Source of the DNA: Acanthochlamys bracteata
Taxonomy: Eukaryota > Streptophyta > Magnoliopsida > Pandanales > Velloziaceae
NCBI GenBank assembly: GCA_019914995.1
Contig: CM034128.1
Location: 64,501-128,500, forward strand
Length of the DNA stretch: 64,000 nt
Direction of reading: 5' to 3'
The number at the start of each line of letters is the position of its first letter. Position 1 is the stretch's first letter. Below the pieces are notes generated by a model. That model did no database searches, was not told the origin of the DNA, and worked only from the letters and a program-made list of their open reading frames with translations. Shown piece after piece: positions 1 to 10,828 of this stretch. The position numbers and the translations under genes are program-made.

Positions 1-229
1 GCTCTTTAACTGCATTGACTGGTTGTGTGTGTCTGTTGGATGGTGAGTTTGAGCTGAAAGGAGAAGACTTCTTCGCAATCGTGACAAACTTTGTGGAAAT
101 AGCTGAACTTTGGGTGAATTTGTTCTCAGGGACTAGACAAAATTTTTCGGGAAAATCGGTAGAGTAGAAAGAAGTTCTCAAAAGCCTATTTCCTGAGCTT
201 ATCCCCATAACTGCAGTAGAAGTAGCCAT
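1..229 (-). CDS. 5' end of a gene for a probable plastid-targeted protein (partial)
   Basis: Reading leftwards from an ATG at 229-227, the frame stays open for 76 codons to the window edge. The product starts MATSTAVMGISSGNRLL and is rich in Ser, Thr, Asn and Lys with almost no acidic residues in the first 25 positions, which is the composition of a chloroplast transit peptide. No mature domain lies inside the window, so the enzyme or protein cannot be named. The upstream side (230 onward) would hold its promoter. The alternative, a chance open frame, is less likely given the transit-like composition and the lack of any stop over 229 bases. Confidence 0.55.
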   Translation of the reverse strand, partial: MATSTAVMGISSGNRLLRTSFYSTDFPEKFCLVPENKFTQSSAISTKFVTIAKKSSPFSSNSPSNRHTQPVNAVKE

Positions 230-2694
230 TTGATCACTTCCTTTCTTTTACTAGAGGAACACTTGTATACACTTTGCAGTCTTATTGAGCCGAAGCTGCT
301 ACTAAAACACTAATATGTCTTGCTTCCTTTTCCCCCTCTTTCTTGATGAACTCCTGCAAATATTCGAGGTTAAGGAAACAACAAGACAGCTATAACCAGA
401 AACGCAATGGAATTAGAATTTTGATTCTCGCTGCCAAGCTTTGCGGAATGCGACTGTTGTGTTCATCGACATTTAACCAAACACTTGCTAGATATTCAAT
501 AGAAGACTTGTATGCTTTATGTGCAAGCTTTCATATCACATCAATCACGAAACCAAATGCAAAAATTTCTCATATTCAATTAAATTTCAACACCTGATCA
601 TCGAGTACTTAATTGCTATCAGCCAGCAAAACCTTCTCCACAAAGGATACGCAAAGGGTTGCAACAACAAGGATTGAGAAAATTTTGAAAGTGAATACAG
701 TCATTTTATGAGAACTAAAATCTGAAGAATCTTCTAACTAGCCAGTCAAGAAAAACAATACTAAATCATAGAAGATCCAGAAGAAGTACAAATGGTAAAA
801 CTGCTTTTGAAGGAAAGGAAGGTCATTCCTGATAGCAGTTGCGAGAGATTAAGCTGGTGAAAAAGCTAGTGTAATAAAACAAATAAATGAAACATAAATC
901 TCGTTGAGAGGCTGGCTAGAGTTTCATCAATTAGACAAGAATCATAGAAACGGAACTATATACATATACTATATAGAATCACAAACATAAATACATATCA
1001 AACAACTAAGATGTTCTTGAAACATGCATGCATACATATGAAAAGAAGCTTTTCCATAACATGGAGAAACACTTTCAACACAAGTAGCTAGTTCTGAAAA
1101 ACCAACCTTTGATTGATAGTAGATGGACTCGAAGGCAGCAGGAAACAGAGGAGAGAAACTGGGGAGTGGCTAGCCTTTAAACTTGTGCGTGCTATGCACA
1201 AGCACACAACCACGAGCCTTCATAGTGTTAATATTACGAAAACTAAATTTTGGCAATTCCGAGCTAAACTATGCTATTATACATTAATTAAACTTCATAT
1301 TATGATTCACGAAAGAATGAATAAAATTGATGAAATGAAATTTAGATTTTTTTAGTTTATGAGAAGGGGTGAAGATATGGGAAGATGGTACGTGATTGGT
1401 TGGAGTAGATATAGGGCCCGGTTCCCATGGATCTCATTCATTCAACACAACTCCATTGCTGTCTTGCGTAGATTGATTTGTTGGCGTCAGATGCGGTTGC
1501 AAAGCAGGCCAACAAGCACAAAGCAACAAAGAAAAAAAAATTGTGGTTATTATTTGAAGAAAGCCATAACAATAGGTAAAAATTAGTGGTATGGAGTTTT
1601 TAATGGCTGAAGCTGGCATCTAATTGGGTCTATCCAGTTTTGCTATTGTGCTGAGTAGTAGACCCAGCCCTAACAATCACCATTGAAGAGCACAAAGGAG
1701 CCAACTAAGTTGAGGGACATATATGATGGAGAATTTCCTTAATGATAGCTTCAGGGACACGATTCATCGTCAGTCGAGATTGATCAGTTAGCTCATTCAA
1801 GAATTTCTACAGCAGAAGTCTCTAAACCAAATGCCTATTAAGTTGGAACATTAGTTTTTTAAGTTACCATCTTTTTAATGTATTTATTGCTTGAAAAATA
1901 GGTTGCCAAATTCCACAATGACTTCTGGTTCATCTTCATCCTTCTTTTGGTTGATGGCAGGCATCGGTGCATCTGTAGCAAATTTAAAAAAACTACAACA
2001 GCGACATCCACGGACATATTCTCTCTTTTTTTCTAGACGAAGGTCTCCCACAGCCACAAAAAGTGCTGATGGCATTCCTTCTGTAATTGGATTCAGATTG
2101 ATGGCAAAAGAGATGTACTGCTTCTAGAAATTAAGCATCTTCGATGATTCTCTTGTCCGCATCCGATTGATTGGATAATAATATGTGAAACTTAAATTTA
2201 CTGACCCAAGTTATCATCTTCAAGAAATTTTCAATGCCATGCTGGTGCCCTCAAATCCATCATTCTTGGCATGTTCTTCATCGTCGTCCATCTCATCAAC
2301 GTCATAGCTTAGAAAAACGAAGAAGAATTAGGCATTATTGACTTGGTTACCAAAAGCTGCAAGGAAGAATACTACGTAAATTTTATTTGGAATAGTTTAT
2401 CTAGAACAGAAGCTTCTTACTTTTCTCTCTTCTCTTTCTCTTATTAATTTCAACATTCGTAACCCCGTTACTTTGTTCCGTGCATTCATTGCTAGGCGCT
2501 TCACAGTATTCAACAAAGTTGAAATCACCTAGCTAGCTACATTCAGCAGTTAGCAGCTGTTTGTTGTTGACATACAACTACCATAACATTAATTCAAACC
2601 AACCAGCCGCCCTAGCTTTCTTCTATATATATATATATATATATCTATTATATCATAGCCAGCAACATCTATCCATATATTATTCTGGTCAGAG
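230..2694. other. Gene-free spacer
   Basis: About 2.5 kb with only short, poorly coding open frames on both strands. No splice-linked exons, RNA gene or transposon ends were recognised. It presumably holds the promoter of the minus-strand gene on the left and of the gene starting at 2695. Confidence 0.5.
2624..2644. repeat. (TA)n microsatellite
   Basis: An uninterrupted run of about ten TA units, 50 bp upstream of the ATG at 2695. It could serve as the TATA region of that gene, but this is inference. Confidence 0.85.
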
Positions 2695-3327
2695 ATGAAG
2701 AAAGTCACCTACGGCGGCCGGCAAGCGGACCCGACCTGCGTAAATGCGTCTAATCCCTTCCACCAGTGCGGTGACTACTGCCGGAGAAGATCAACAAACA
2801 GGCCATCAAAGCCTTATTCATCGACGTCCCTGTATATTCGAGGTGAAATAATTTACAGTTATTGTTTCTTTTCGATCGGTTCGTATATAAAATATAAGAG
2901 GAAGTGATCAAATCGTACGTACCTCAGGCCGTAAAGTCGTAAATATGATGGAGAGTAAAGGTACCGCGATCAATATGAGCAGCTGCAAGAACGCATCCAA
3001 TCCCTTCCATATTTGCAGAGATTACTGCCACAAGAATTCAACCGTCTCAGGTAATTAATTCATTCTAGTTGATTAGGTAGTTGACGTACCTCTTAATTAT
3101 TTTCTTCAATTTAAGAAAATTAATCAAGAAGAGAATATCGAATACCTGCTGCTGCTTGACTATTTTGATCAAAACGTACAGCTGCAGTAGTTGCGAACGG
3201 TGAGAAGAAACGTACAGTACCGCAAAAAGAGAAGAGAAGCCAAGTCTACCAGGAATGCAGAAACGCTGAGAATCCTTTCCACGTTTGTACTGAAAATTGT
3301 TTGAACAGAATCAACCATAAGAAATAA
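2695..3327 (+). CDS. Small protein with three CHCC motifs, one per exon
   Basis: Exons 2695-2842, 2928-3050 and 3191-3327 join in frame at GT-AG sites to give 135 residues. Each exon encodes one copy of C-x-N-A-[SE]-N-P-F-H-x-C-x3-C, at residues 15-29, 69-83 and 113-127. Cys, Asn, Ala, Asn-Pro, His, Cys and Cys are identical in all three copies, so metal binding is plausible but unproven. Both introns are phase 1, so exon 2 is a symmetric exon that could be duplicated or lost without a frameshift. The linkers are basic (for example GEKKRTVPQKEKRS). The same motif occurs twice at the N terminus of the SYF2 gene 680 bp downstream. I do not recognise a named family and assign no function. It could be a degraded duplicate of the SYF2 5' end, but the intact frame and splice sites argue that it is a real gene. 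Confidence 0.65.
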
Positions 3328-4006
3328 ATAGCTTTTCCATTTTCATTTCTTGGTTATATATGTTCTTTCCCGTCACTGATTGAATCGAATCGATATTTGC
3401 CCGCTGAAAGACTTTGCTTTCTCAGCAACCTCTGTTTTCCGTATTGAAGAACATATATGAAGAATCATCCCAAAAAAAAAACAAAAAAAAAAAAAAAAAG
3501 GAATCAATCACCACGATTAACATTAAATCATCTCAAATCGTAAATCCCTTGACAAGAAAGGTATATTTGGTCGCCAAATAAATAAAATTTCACAATAACA
3601 ACTTTTGCTGTTCCTAGTAATTGCCATGAGAAAGCGCAAGGTCTAGTTAATCAGAAAACTAAACACATGCGAGTGAATGCTCATGGTTTTGTTTTTTTTC
3701 TCTTTTTTTTTTTTTTTGTGCGATGAATCCAATGCCTACAACTATAACTACTCTACTGTGTGTATATATATATATTATTATTATTCTTTTTCAGTGAATC
3801 TTGGCAGCCCACCAGTCAACGACCTGAACTGGCAACTAGGCCTGTAATAAATATTAAGGCCCATTAGTTTTTTATAAGGCCCATTCTATCTGCCATTTTT
3901 TTTTCTTCTTCTCTTTTCTCGTTGTTGGTGCTGTTTCGTTCTTCAATTCGATTTCGATTACTATTTGTTGTTGTCGTTGTTAAAATTTCTGCGAAGGCGA
4001 ACAGAC
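3328..4006. promoter_or_regulatory. Spacer and SYF2 promoter with two site II motifs
   Basis: GGCCCA (TGGGCC on the other strand) occurs at 3858-3863 and 3878-3883, exactly 20 bp apart and 120-150 bp upstream of the SYF2 ATG. TGGGCY motifs bind TCP factors and are common in promoters of housekeeping and proliferation genes. The rest of the spacer is A/T runs with no gene. Confidence 0.5.
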
Positions 4007-6890
4007 ATGGAAAGGCCTCGATTGCCCAACGCTCGGGCGAATCCCGACTGCATCAACGCGTCCAACCCTTACCACGAGTGTGTCGATTACTGCTTCAAGA
4101 AGATCGCTGAAGCCAAATCCGTTCAACAAATTCAAGGTTTTGTATTATAATTCGATTCTCCTGTTCTTTTACAAGTTCGCTCGCTCTGATATCGTTCTTT
4201 CTTGCTCAATTAGTTTTTGTGCTAGGGATTTCTCTGTGATTGTATTGCTTGTCCAATCTTAGGCTAATGCTTAATTCTTCTTCAAAATTGAGTTTTGGTA
4301 ATACCCAAATTGCAGAATTTGGAAAAGAATTATGCTTGTTGACTTTTGCTTATTCAACCTGGTAGCAGTTTTCTGTCATGATATATCGGCTTCAAAATTT
4401 CAGGAGTTTTGAGATCTCTGTGAATCTGGACTTGAAGTCGTTTGTCTAGGGTTTTCGTTTGACAAATATTCAGGTGGTCATATACTTTAGAAGTTGGACT
4501 TGCAATGTTTCTTGAAACTGATGAATTTTTTATGGAACAGCTGGAGTGGTTGATGATGGCCCACCAAAGGAGAGGACCGTGCACCCTGACTGTATAAATG
4601 CCTCAAACCCGTATCATGAGTGCTCCGAGTACTGCTTTAGAAGGATTGCCAAAGTGAACGATCTCTCTGACAAAGAGACTGGAGTTGGTTCGTATTTAAG
4701 TTTTTTAAACTGTTCACATGATTCTTTCCCGAGCTTGGTTTATGAGGTCTGTGCAGTTGGTTAGATTGTGGTGGTTTACAGCAATTGCTGATTCAATCAC
4801 TAGTGTGATCATAAGTTGATGCAGTATGCTATGAGTCAGTCCTCTTATTTTGCTTCGAATTAAAGTAATCTAAATTGATGCAATAACTTCATATTTGCAG
4901 TCACTGATGTAATTTGTATTTGTCTGTCAAACTTGTCCCCATGATTGATCTGGGCAGATAATTGTCATTTTGTCTGAGAAATAATTATGCCATCATATTC
5001 TTTCTGCTTGATTATCTGTTTTCCCCTTCATTGTAGGAGTTGGAGGAGATGATGGTCAGGATACTCCCTCTGCAAAAGGACCTGACTTAGGAGATAAAAC
5101 AGACAGTGAGAAAGGCGAAATGGTGGAGAATGAAGCTGGTGCAGAATATCCTGTTCTTAATGAAAGGCAGAAGAAATTATTCGAGCTGAGGCTTAGAATG
5201 GTATTTGAATTCACTCCTTGCATTCATTATTACCAAACTCACTTTATTATTTTGCATAGACATGCATGCTCATTTGCTGATTTATGATCATCTGACTATT
5301 AATTCCAATTTGTTTTCTTGGTAACAGAATGAGGCACGAAAAGCTAATCAAGTGGCTATGGTGGTTGAAAAAAACAAAATGGAAGCCCCTGCAGAGTCTC
5401 GCGGAGTCTCTAAACAGCAATGGCTTGAGGATAGGAAAAAGAAGATAGGGAAGCTGCTAGATTCAAATGGTCTGGAAATGTCGAAAGCTTACATGCTTGA
5501 TACACAAGAAATGGCTGAAGTGAAATATAAGAAGTGGGAAAAGGAACCTGCTCCATTTGGCTGGGATGGTAATTCTCTCTAAACTTTAAGTTACTATTCT
5601 CAGAAGCATCTCTAGAAGGTAGCAAATGAACTATCCATTCTTGCTTGTTTAAGTAGCAAGTTGCATAGTCTCCTACATCTTTTGTCAATCACCTTATATT
5701 ACAATAGTTTGAAAGTGTAGGATACTTTGTTGAATCGGGACTACTCGCATTTGTAGCCAAATAAGCTTTGATGTTATACTTTTTGCTTGTAAAAGTGATG
5801 TGGAGCTGTTAATAAAGAACTTGTTATTGGCTGTAGCCAAATAAGCGAGATTGTTGGACTTTTGGTTCCAGTCAAACTGCTTAATCTTGTCATTGGCCAA
5901 CTATCTTGCAGCTCCCTGAAGTTAACCTCATGTCAAGACATAGTGCCTAGAGCATATGCCACTTTAGAGTGGGAGCAATCTCCTATCCTGTTTTGTTATG
6001 CAAAGCAATTTGGACCTTTTCTGGTTTGAATGTGTTCGTCTGGTCTATAGCCTGAATACTTGTGTATATATATGAAAATTTACACCTTTTCTCGGACAAC
6101 ATTTCACCAGGCAAATTTAACAGTTATTGGTGGTTGTGTTAGATTGAGGTATTTTTGTTTCGTCTTCTTCTTTCTGTGTGTGTGCAATCGTGTGAAATTA
6201 GTTAATATCTCACTTGAGATGGTGGGTTTGCCCCTGCAGTGGATGGGCATAGTAATGCCAATTGGTGTTCACTACTACTTGTAGACATTTTCTCTTTTTT
6301 TTTTTTTTTCTTAAGAGTATTTTATAAAATTGGGTTAAAATTATAGCATGCATAGAGTGTTTAATTCTATTTTGATAGCTTAACTAGTTTGCTAATACAA
6401 CTAAGCACTTGGAACAGTTTTCAATCAAAAGACGCTGTACAATGCTTATAAGAAGCGAACGAGAGATATACAAGTTGACATGGAGGCATACCAAAAGGCA
6501 AAAGAAGCTGATCCAGAGTTCTATCGTGATGCTTCGAGTCTTCAGTATGGAAAGGTATACCGCTACGTCTATCACGGAGCAAGTTTGCTTACACTCTTGA
6601 AATGCTTTAAGTGTTTTTAGTATGGATCAGTGTCTGTATTTACTCCTGATTCTTTGTTTCAGACAACAAAGGTACCTGAGGAGAACATCAACAGAATGGT
6701 TAAGGAGCTTCAAGACAGGGATGCGAAGAGGAAATCATTCAGCAGGAGACGTAGGTATCATGAGGAGAAGGACATTGATTCCATCAATGACAGGAACGAA
6801 CACTTCAATAAGAAGATCGAGAGAGCCTTTGGGAAGTACACATTGGAGATCAAGAACAACTTGGAAAGAGGCACTGCCTTACCAGATTAA
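4007..6890 (+). CDS. SYF2: Pre-mRNA-splicing factor SYF2, plant type with two N-terminal CHCC motifs
   Basis: Exons 4007-4136, 4541-4687, 5037-5200, 5328-5568, 6418-6554 and 6663-6890 join in frame to give 348 residues. The C-terminal half (about residues 130-348) is the charged helical SYF2 domain, with the conserved stretches LNERQKKLFELRLRMNEARK, AYMLDTQEMAEVKYKKW and NEHFNKKIERAFGKYTLEIK. SYF2 (GCIP-interacting p29) belongs to the NineTeen/Prp19-associated splicing machinery in the nucleus. Exons 1 and 2 each encode a C-x-NASNPYH-x-C-x3-C motif, at residues 15-29 and 61-75, and both following introns are phase 1, as in the small gene just upstream. The ATG at 4007 is chosen because it opens the frame at MERPRLP; upstream in-frame codons are non-ATG. 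Two site II motifs precede the gene. Confidence 0.9.
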
Positions 6891-7260
6891 TTAGCTTTTT
6901 GTTTTCAATGGGTGAAAATTTGTACAACACCTGCAAGAAAGGATGTAGTGTACTACGCGTAACTGTAATACTTTGTTTTCTATGCATTTCTGGCTTTTGG
7001 AGAAATTTCTGTTTGGTAAGCTGTTTCCAGCTTTTACTTCACCTGTAATGTACAAAAATAGCTCTACAGTTCATTCACATCTTTCTTATGCAATGAATGG
7101 TCAAATATGTTGTGATGAAATATTTTGTTAGTGAAAAATGTTATATTTAAGTTGTAATATTGAAGTTATTAAAGGATCCTTGTTTTGAAGGGTAGTGTAT
7201 AACGATGGTCCCTCTGGCACTCCTTTAAGGCAGGACCTCTTGCAAAGTAGATTTATAAAA

Positions 7261-9243
7261 ATGCGCGCGCGATTACGTCTCCTGGAGTGGAAACACCGAT
7301 TTTTCTTCTCCTTATTTCCACGCAAAATTTCAACTATTCCTCGTAGTTCGATTTCATCACAACATCAGCGCGATGTGTTCCGATGGAATTCCGCCATTAC
7401 AGCCAGCTTCAGATCAGGCGATATGGAGAGAGCACGCAACCTGTTCGACGAAATGCCACAGAAAAACCTGATTACGTTCAACTGCATGATCTCCGGCTTC
7501 GCGCACAATGGTAGATTGGCTGAAGCACGAGAAGTGTTTGAATCCATGACTGTGAGGAATGTTGTTTCGTATACTGCATTGATGACCGGTTATATAAAGT
7601 GTGGTAGATTTGAGCAAGCCCGGGATTTGTTTGATGAAATGCCTGAGAGGAATGTAGTGTGTTGGAATTCGATGATTTCTGGGTATCTGGGAAGTGGGCA
7701 GATAGCTAAAGCACAGGAGCTGTTCAACCGAATGCCCGAGAGGAATAATGTTTCCTGGGCAATCATGATCTCAGGGTATCTTCAGCACAAGCTTGTTGAA
7801 GAGGCCAGAGTGCTGTTTGATCAAGCCTCTTCGCAGGACGCCAAAATTTGCAACTCTTTGCTAGCCGGCTATGTTGAACTTGGACGTTTTAAGGACGCTG
7901 AGGATTTGTTTCTTCAGATGTCCTGTAAGAATGTTGTTTCGTGGAATACTATGCTCACATGTTTCTCAAAAATGGGAAGGATGGAAACTGCTAGACAATT
8001 ATTTGCGGAGATGCCAGAGAAGGACATAATTTCTTGGACAACTTTAATTCATGGGTACTTGCAGAACAGGGACATTGGGGTTGCTCAGGAGTTGTTTTCT
8101 GAAATGCCTGATCGTGATGTTGTGGTGTGGAATACAATGATAAGTGGATTTGTCCGGAAAGGGATGTTGGATGAAGCTATTGAGTTGTTTCATAAGATGC
8201 CGCGAAGGGATATTGTCTCGTGGAATACTATATTGCAAGGTTATGTTGAAGTGGGGGACATGGCCAATGCTCGCAAATGGTTTGGCGTGATGCCTAGAAG
8301 AAGTGAAACCTCATGGAACACCCTTATTTCTGGATATCGAAATGAAGAAGCTTTAGTCTTGCTCAAACAGATGGTCAGGGAAGGATTTAAGCCTGACAAA
8401 GCGACCATTGCTGTAGTGCTTTCTGTATGTGCTTCTTTTGTTGCTCTCAGATTGGGGGAAATGGTTCATGCCTGTGCAATCAGGACTGGTTACGAGCATC
8501 ATATGTTGGTGAGCAGTTCATTAATAACCATGTACTCGAGAAGTGGCTTGATTTGTAGCTCTTCTCAAGTATTTGATTCAACTTCAAGACGGGACACTAT
8601 TATGTGGAATACCATGATAGCAATGTATGCCTACCATGGTTTTGCTAATGAAGCATTCCTAAGCTTTGAGCAAATGGTAGAAGCTGGGTTTCAGCCAGAC
8701 CAAGTCACATTCTTGAGTCTTTTGTCAGCATGTGCTCACAAAGGTTTGGTTGATAAGGGCTGCAGATACTTCTGGTCAATGAAAATGGAGTGGAACTTGG
8801 ATCCTAAACCTGAGCACTGTTCTTGTATCGTCGACCTTCTTGGGAGATCAGGATTCATATCCAATGCTTATGGATTTATCAGCAACCTGCGAACCGATCT
8901 TCAGAAAAATGCTTGGGAAACTTTATTAAGTGCATGCAGATTCCTTGATAACATAGAGATAGGCGAAGTCACAGCAAAACGGGTTCTTCATACCCAACCC
9001 TTTGATGGAGGGATGTATATTATGCTTTCCAACATTTATTCTTCAAAAGGTATGTGGGAGCGTGCTGCAAGCATTAGAGCATTGATGAAAAGCCGAGATG
9101 TGAAGAAAGAAACTGGATGTAGCTGGATTGAAATAGGTGGAGACATGCATTCTTTTGCATCTGATGATAAATCCCATGAAATACTTGATGAGTTACGTGA
9201 ACAGTTGGATAACCTTTCTCTCATTGTAAATGATATGAATTGA
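7261..9243 (+). CDS. Pentatricopeptide repeat protein, PLS class with E-type C terminus
   Basis: A single intronless frame of 660 residues starting at the ATG at 7261. The first 30 residues are Arg-rich and hydrophobic (MRARLRLLEWKHRFFFSLF), typical of a mitochondrial presequence. From about residue 45 a continuous array of roughly 31-35-residue repeats follows, with recurrent signatures such as ARNLFDEMPQKN, VVSWNTM and LISGY. The C terminus has the E-domain signature ending ETGCSWIEIGGDMHSF (from about residue 617) and stops about 28 residues later, so a DYW deaminase domain is absent. PLS-class PPR proteins bind organellar RNA, mostly for C-to-U editing; E-type members are thought to recruit the deaminase in trans. 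The RNA target cannot be read from the sequence here. It starts only 370 bp after the SYF2 stop. Confidence 0.9.
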   Translation: MRARLRLLEWKHRFFFSLFPRKISTIPRSSISSQHQRDVFRWNSAITASFRSGDMERARNLFDEMPQKNLITFNCMISGFAHNGRLAEAREVFESMTVRNVVSYTALMTGYIKCGRFEQARDLFDEMPERNVVCWNSMISGYLGSGQIAKAQELFNRMPERNNVSWAIMISGYLQHKLVEEARVLFDQASSQDAKICNSLLAGYVELGRFKDAEDLFLQMSCKNVVSWNTMLTCFSKMGRMETARQLFAEMPEKDIISWTTLIHGYLQNRDIGVAQELFSEMPDRDVVVWNTMISGFVRKGMLDEAIELFHKMPRRDIVSWNTILQGYVEVGDMANARKWFGVMPRRSETSWNTLISGYRNEEALVLLKQMVREGFKPDKATIAVVLSVCASFVALRLGEMVHACAIRTGYEHHMLVSSSLITMYSRSGLICSSSQVFDSTSRRDTIMWNTMIAMYAYHGFANEAFLSFEQMVEAGFQPDQVTFLSLLSACAHKGLVDKGCRYFWSMKMEWNLDPKPEHCSCIVDLLGRSGFISNAYGFISNLRTDLQKNAWETLLSACRFLDNIEIGEVTAKRVLHTQPFDGGMYIMLSNIYSSKGMWERAASIRALMKSRDVKKETGCSWIEIGGDMHSFASDDKSHEILDELREQLDNLSLIVNDMN

Positions 9244-10316
9244 TGCTGACAATGGCACTCCCCTTGAAAAAGTCATAGGATCACTATTTACTGAGGCTAG
9301 TCAAGGAAGGAGATCCAGACAAGAACTAGCAGTTATATGCCATTATAAGGTAGCCAAGTTGAAAATCATAAATGCAGCTATCAAGTAAGTTATATTTCTC
9401 AACGTACTCTTCCTAAAGTTTGTTTAGTTTTTTCCTAGTGCTGGAAGCTAAAGTTTCTGGAGTGTTAAATAACTGAAAGCTTATCTTTTTGCAGTTCATG
9501 GTTAACTTCTTGGCCGAGACTTGCATATTGCTAACCTACAGTGGACCCATGCAAGAGGTTGCGTAGAGCTAATCCCTAGTATGGGTTAAAATATAAAGGT
9601 AATGGTGTCATACGCATCCTCCTAACTCTTCAAGTTAGAAGTAGATTCCTCATATAAAACTTCATGAATTGGATCTAATTGCTGGCCTAGCCTTACGCAA
9701 GTTTAACTCAGAGAAGCAAAAGTGTTGCGAACAATGAGTTGTGATATCACGGAATTTTGATTGACAGCAAGGATGAAATTTTACCTAGGAGATCAAAGGG
9801 CTTTGGCAAATTCAGATTCAAAGAACCATTTGGACAAAAAGATTGCTTCCTTGTCAGGTTGGTTCACAGTAGTACTTCATATGTGTGCGCCGTCATTATT
9901 ATTATTATGTTTCATGGGCCTGACTTGCTATAGAAATATGCAAACGTCATCCTTTATTGTTGCCCTGGCTCGTGAGTATGAGGTTTTTCATTTGAAAAGA
10001 ATCTTACTTAAGAGTTGCCTGCTCTTCGGATTTGAGCTTACTTTCAATTTCCCCCCTATTTTTATAGTAAAAATAAAGAGTTATGCTTTCTGTATATTGA
10101 GCAAGTTCTTTTATATCAAAAAAAAAAAAAAAAAATTCAAGTTAGCAGCTCAAGAGTATTAAATAATCTATGCAGTTACTCTTTTATGGTGGATTCAAAG
10201 CATTCAGTTTCGTTGCAGTATTGTATTTGCTAGAACTGGGTTATTCAGTTTCTCTGCAGTAGTATATTTGCTAGAACAGGGTAGTTACTGAATTGTTGTT
10301 GTTGTTGAAAGAAGAG
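9244..10316. other. Spacer after the PPR gene
   Basis: No supported gene. An open frame at 9761-10162 begins at a non-ATG codon and runs into a poly-A tract, so it is treated as chance. A 41-bp tandem duplication lies at 10202-10283 (listed separately). Confidence 0.5.
10202..10283. repeat. Two-copy 41-bp tandem repeat
   Basis: ATTCAGTTTC..TGCAGTA at 10202-10242 is repeated at 10243-10283 with a few substitutions. Both copies contain GTATTTGCTAGAAC or ATATTTGCTAGAAC. It sits 34 bp upstream of the broken ZNF706-like copy. Confidence 0.8.
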
Positions 10317-10440
10317 ATGACAAGAGGGAACCAGAAGATAGTTGCGCAAATGAAACGAGAAAAGCGTCTCAAGAAGCCGAAAGGATCTCAGCTTGCAGCT
10401 CGGCAAATCGGATTTACATATATGTGTCCCATTTTGCAAG
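10317..10440 (+). pseudogene. Frameshifted first-exon copy of the ZNF706/SERF-like gene
   Basis: The frame from the ATG at 10317 reads MTRGNQKIVAQMKREKR and then KKPKGSQLAAR, closely matching exon 1 of the intact gene at 10829. In the intact gene the exon ends with codons for C-P-I-C-K before the GT donor. Here one extra T (ATTTTGCAAG against ATCTGCAAG) shifts the frame, so the second zinc-ligand Cys is lost and the exon ends in a different phase. The GT donor is still present at 10441. No second-exon copy was seen before the next gene. If it were spliced to the exon at 12791 the frame would be wrong. It is best read as a partial tandem duplicate that has decayed, or as an unused alternative first exon. 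Confidence 0.7.
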
Positions 10441-10828
10441 GTACTTCTTTTTTTGTTTTTGTAACATTCTCTTCGCAAAATCTCTTCCGGTCAAAAACTA
10501 GTTCTATCGACTTTTATTTATATTCTCTAGTAGGCTAGTAGCTATCTTGTTTTGCTGATTCTATATACAAACAAACACAATGTAGATTTCTTGTTTTTAC
10601 TCTTGAAAAATCAGCAGTAAAAACTAAAAAGAATTGCTGCGTCACCTGCGTTCCACGTGATTTTGAGACTGTAATCCACTTCCTTTTCTTCCACACGGCA
10701 GTCCACTTCCCCTCTTCTCTTCTTCTATAAAAAAGATTGATCGGTATTTCAATTTTTTTCTCCGTAACGTAGAGAAAGAATAAAAAGGGGAATTTCTAGA
10801 ATCTAGAATAGGAGAGAGAGAGAGAGAG

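Noticed and set aside
9761-10162. 133-codon open frame on + strand
   Set aside because: Begins at a non-ATG codon, low coding character, and ends in a poly-A tract giving a Lys run; no homologous motif.
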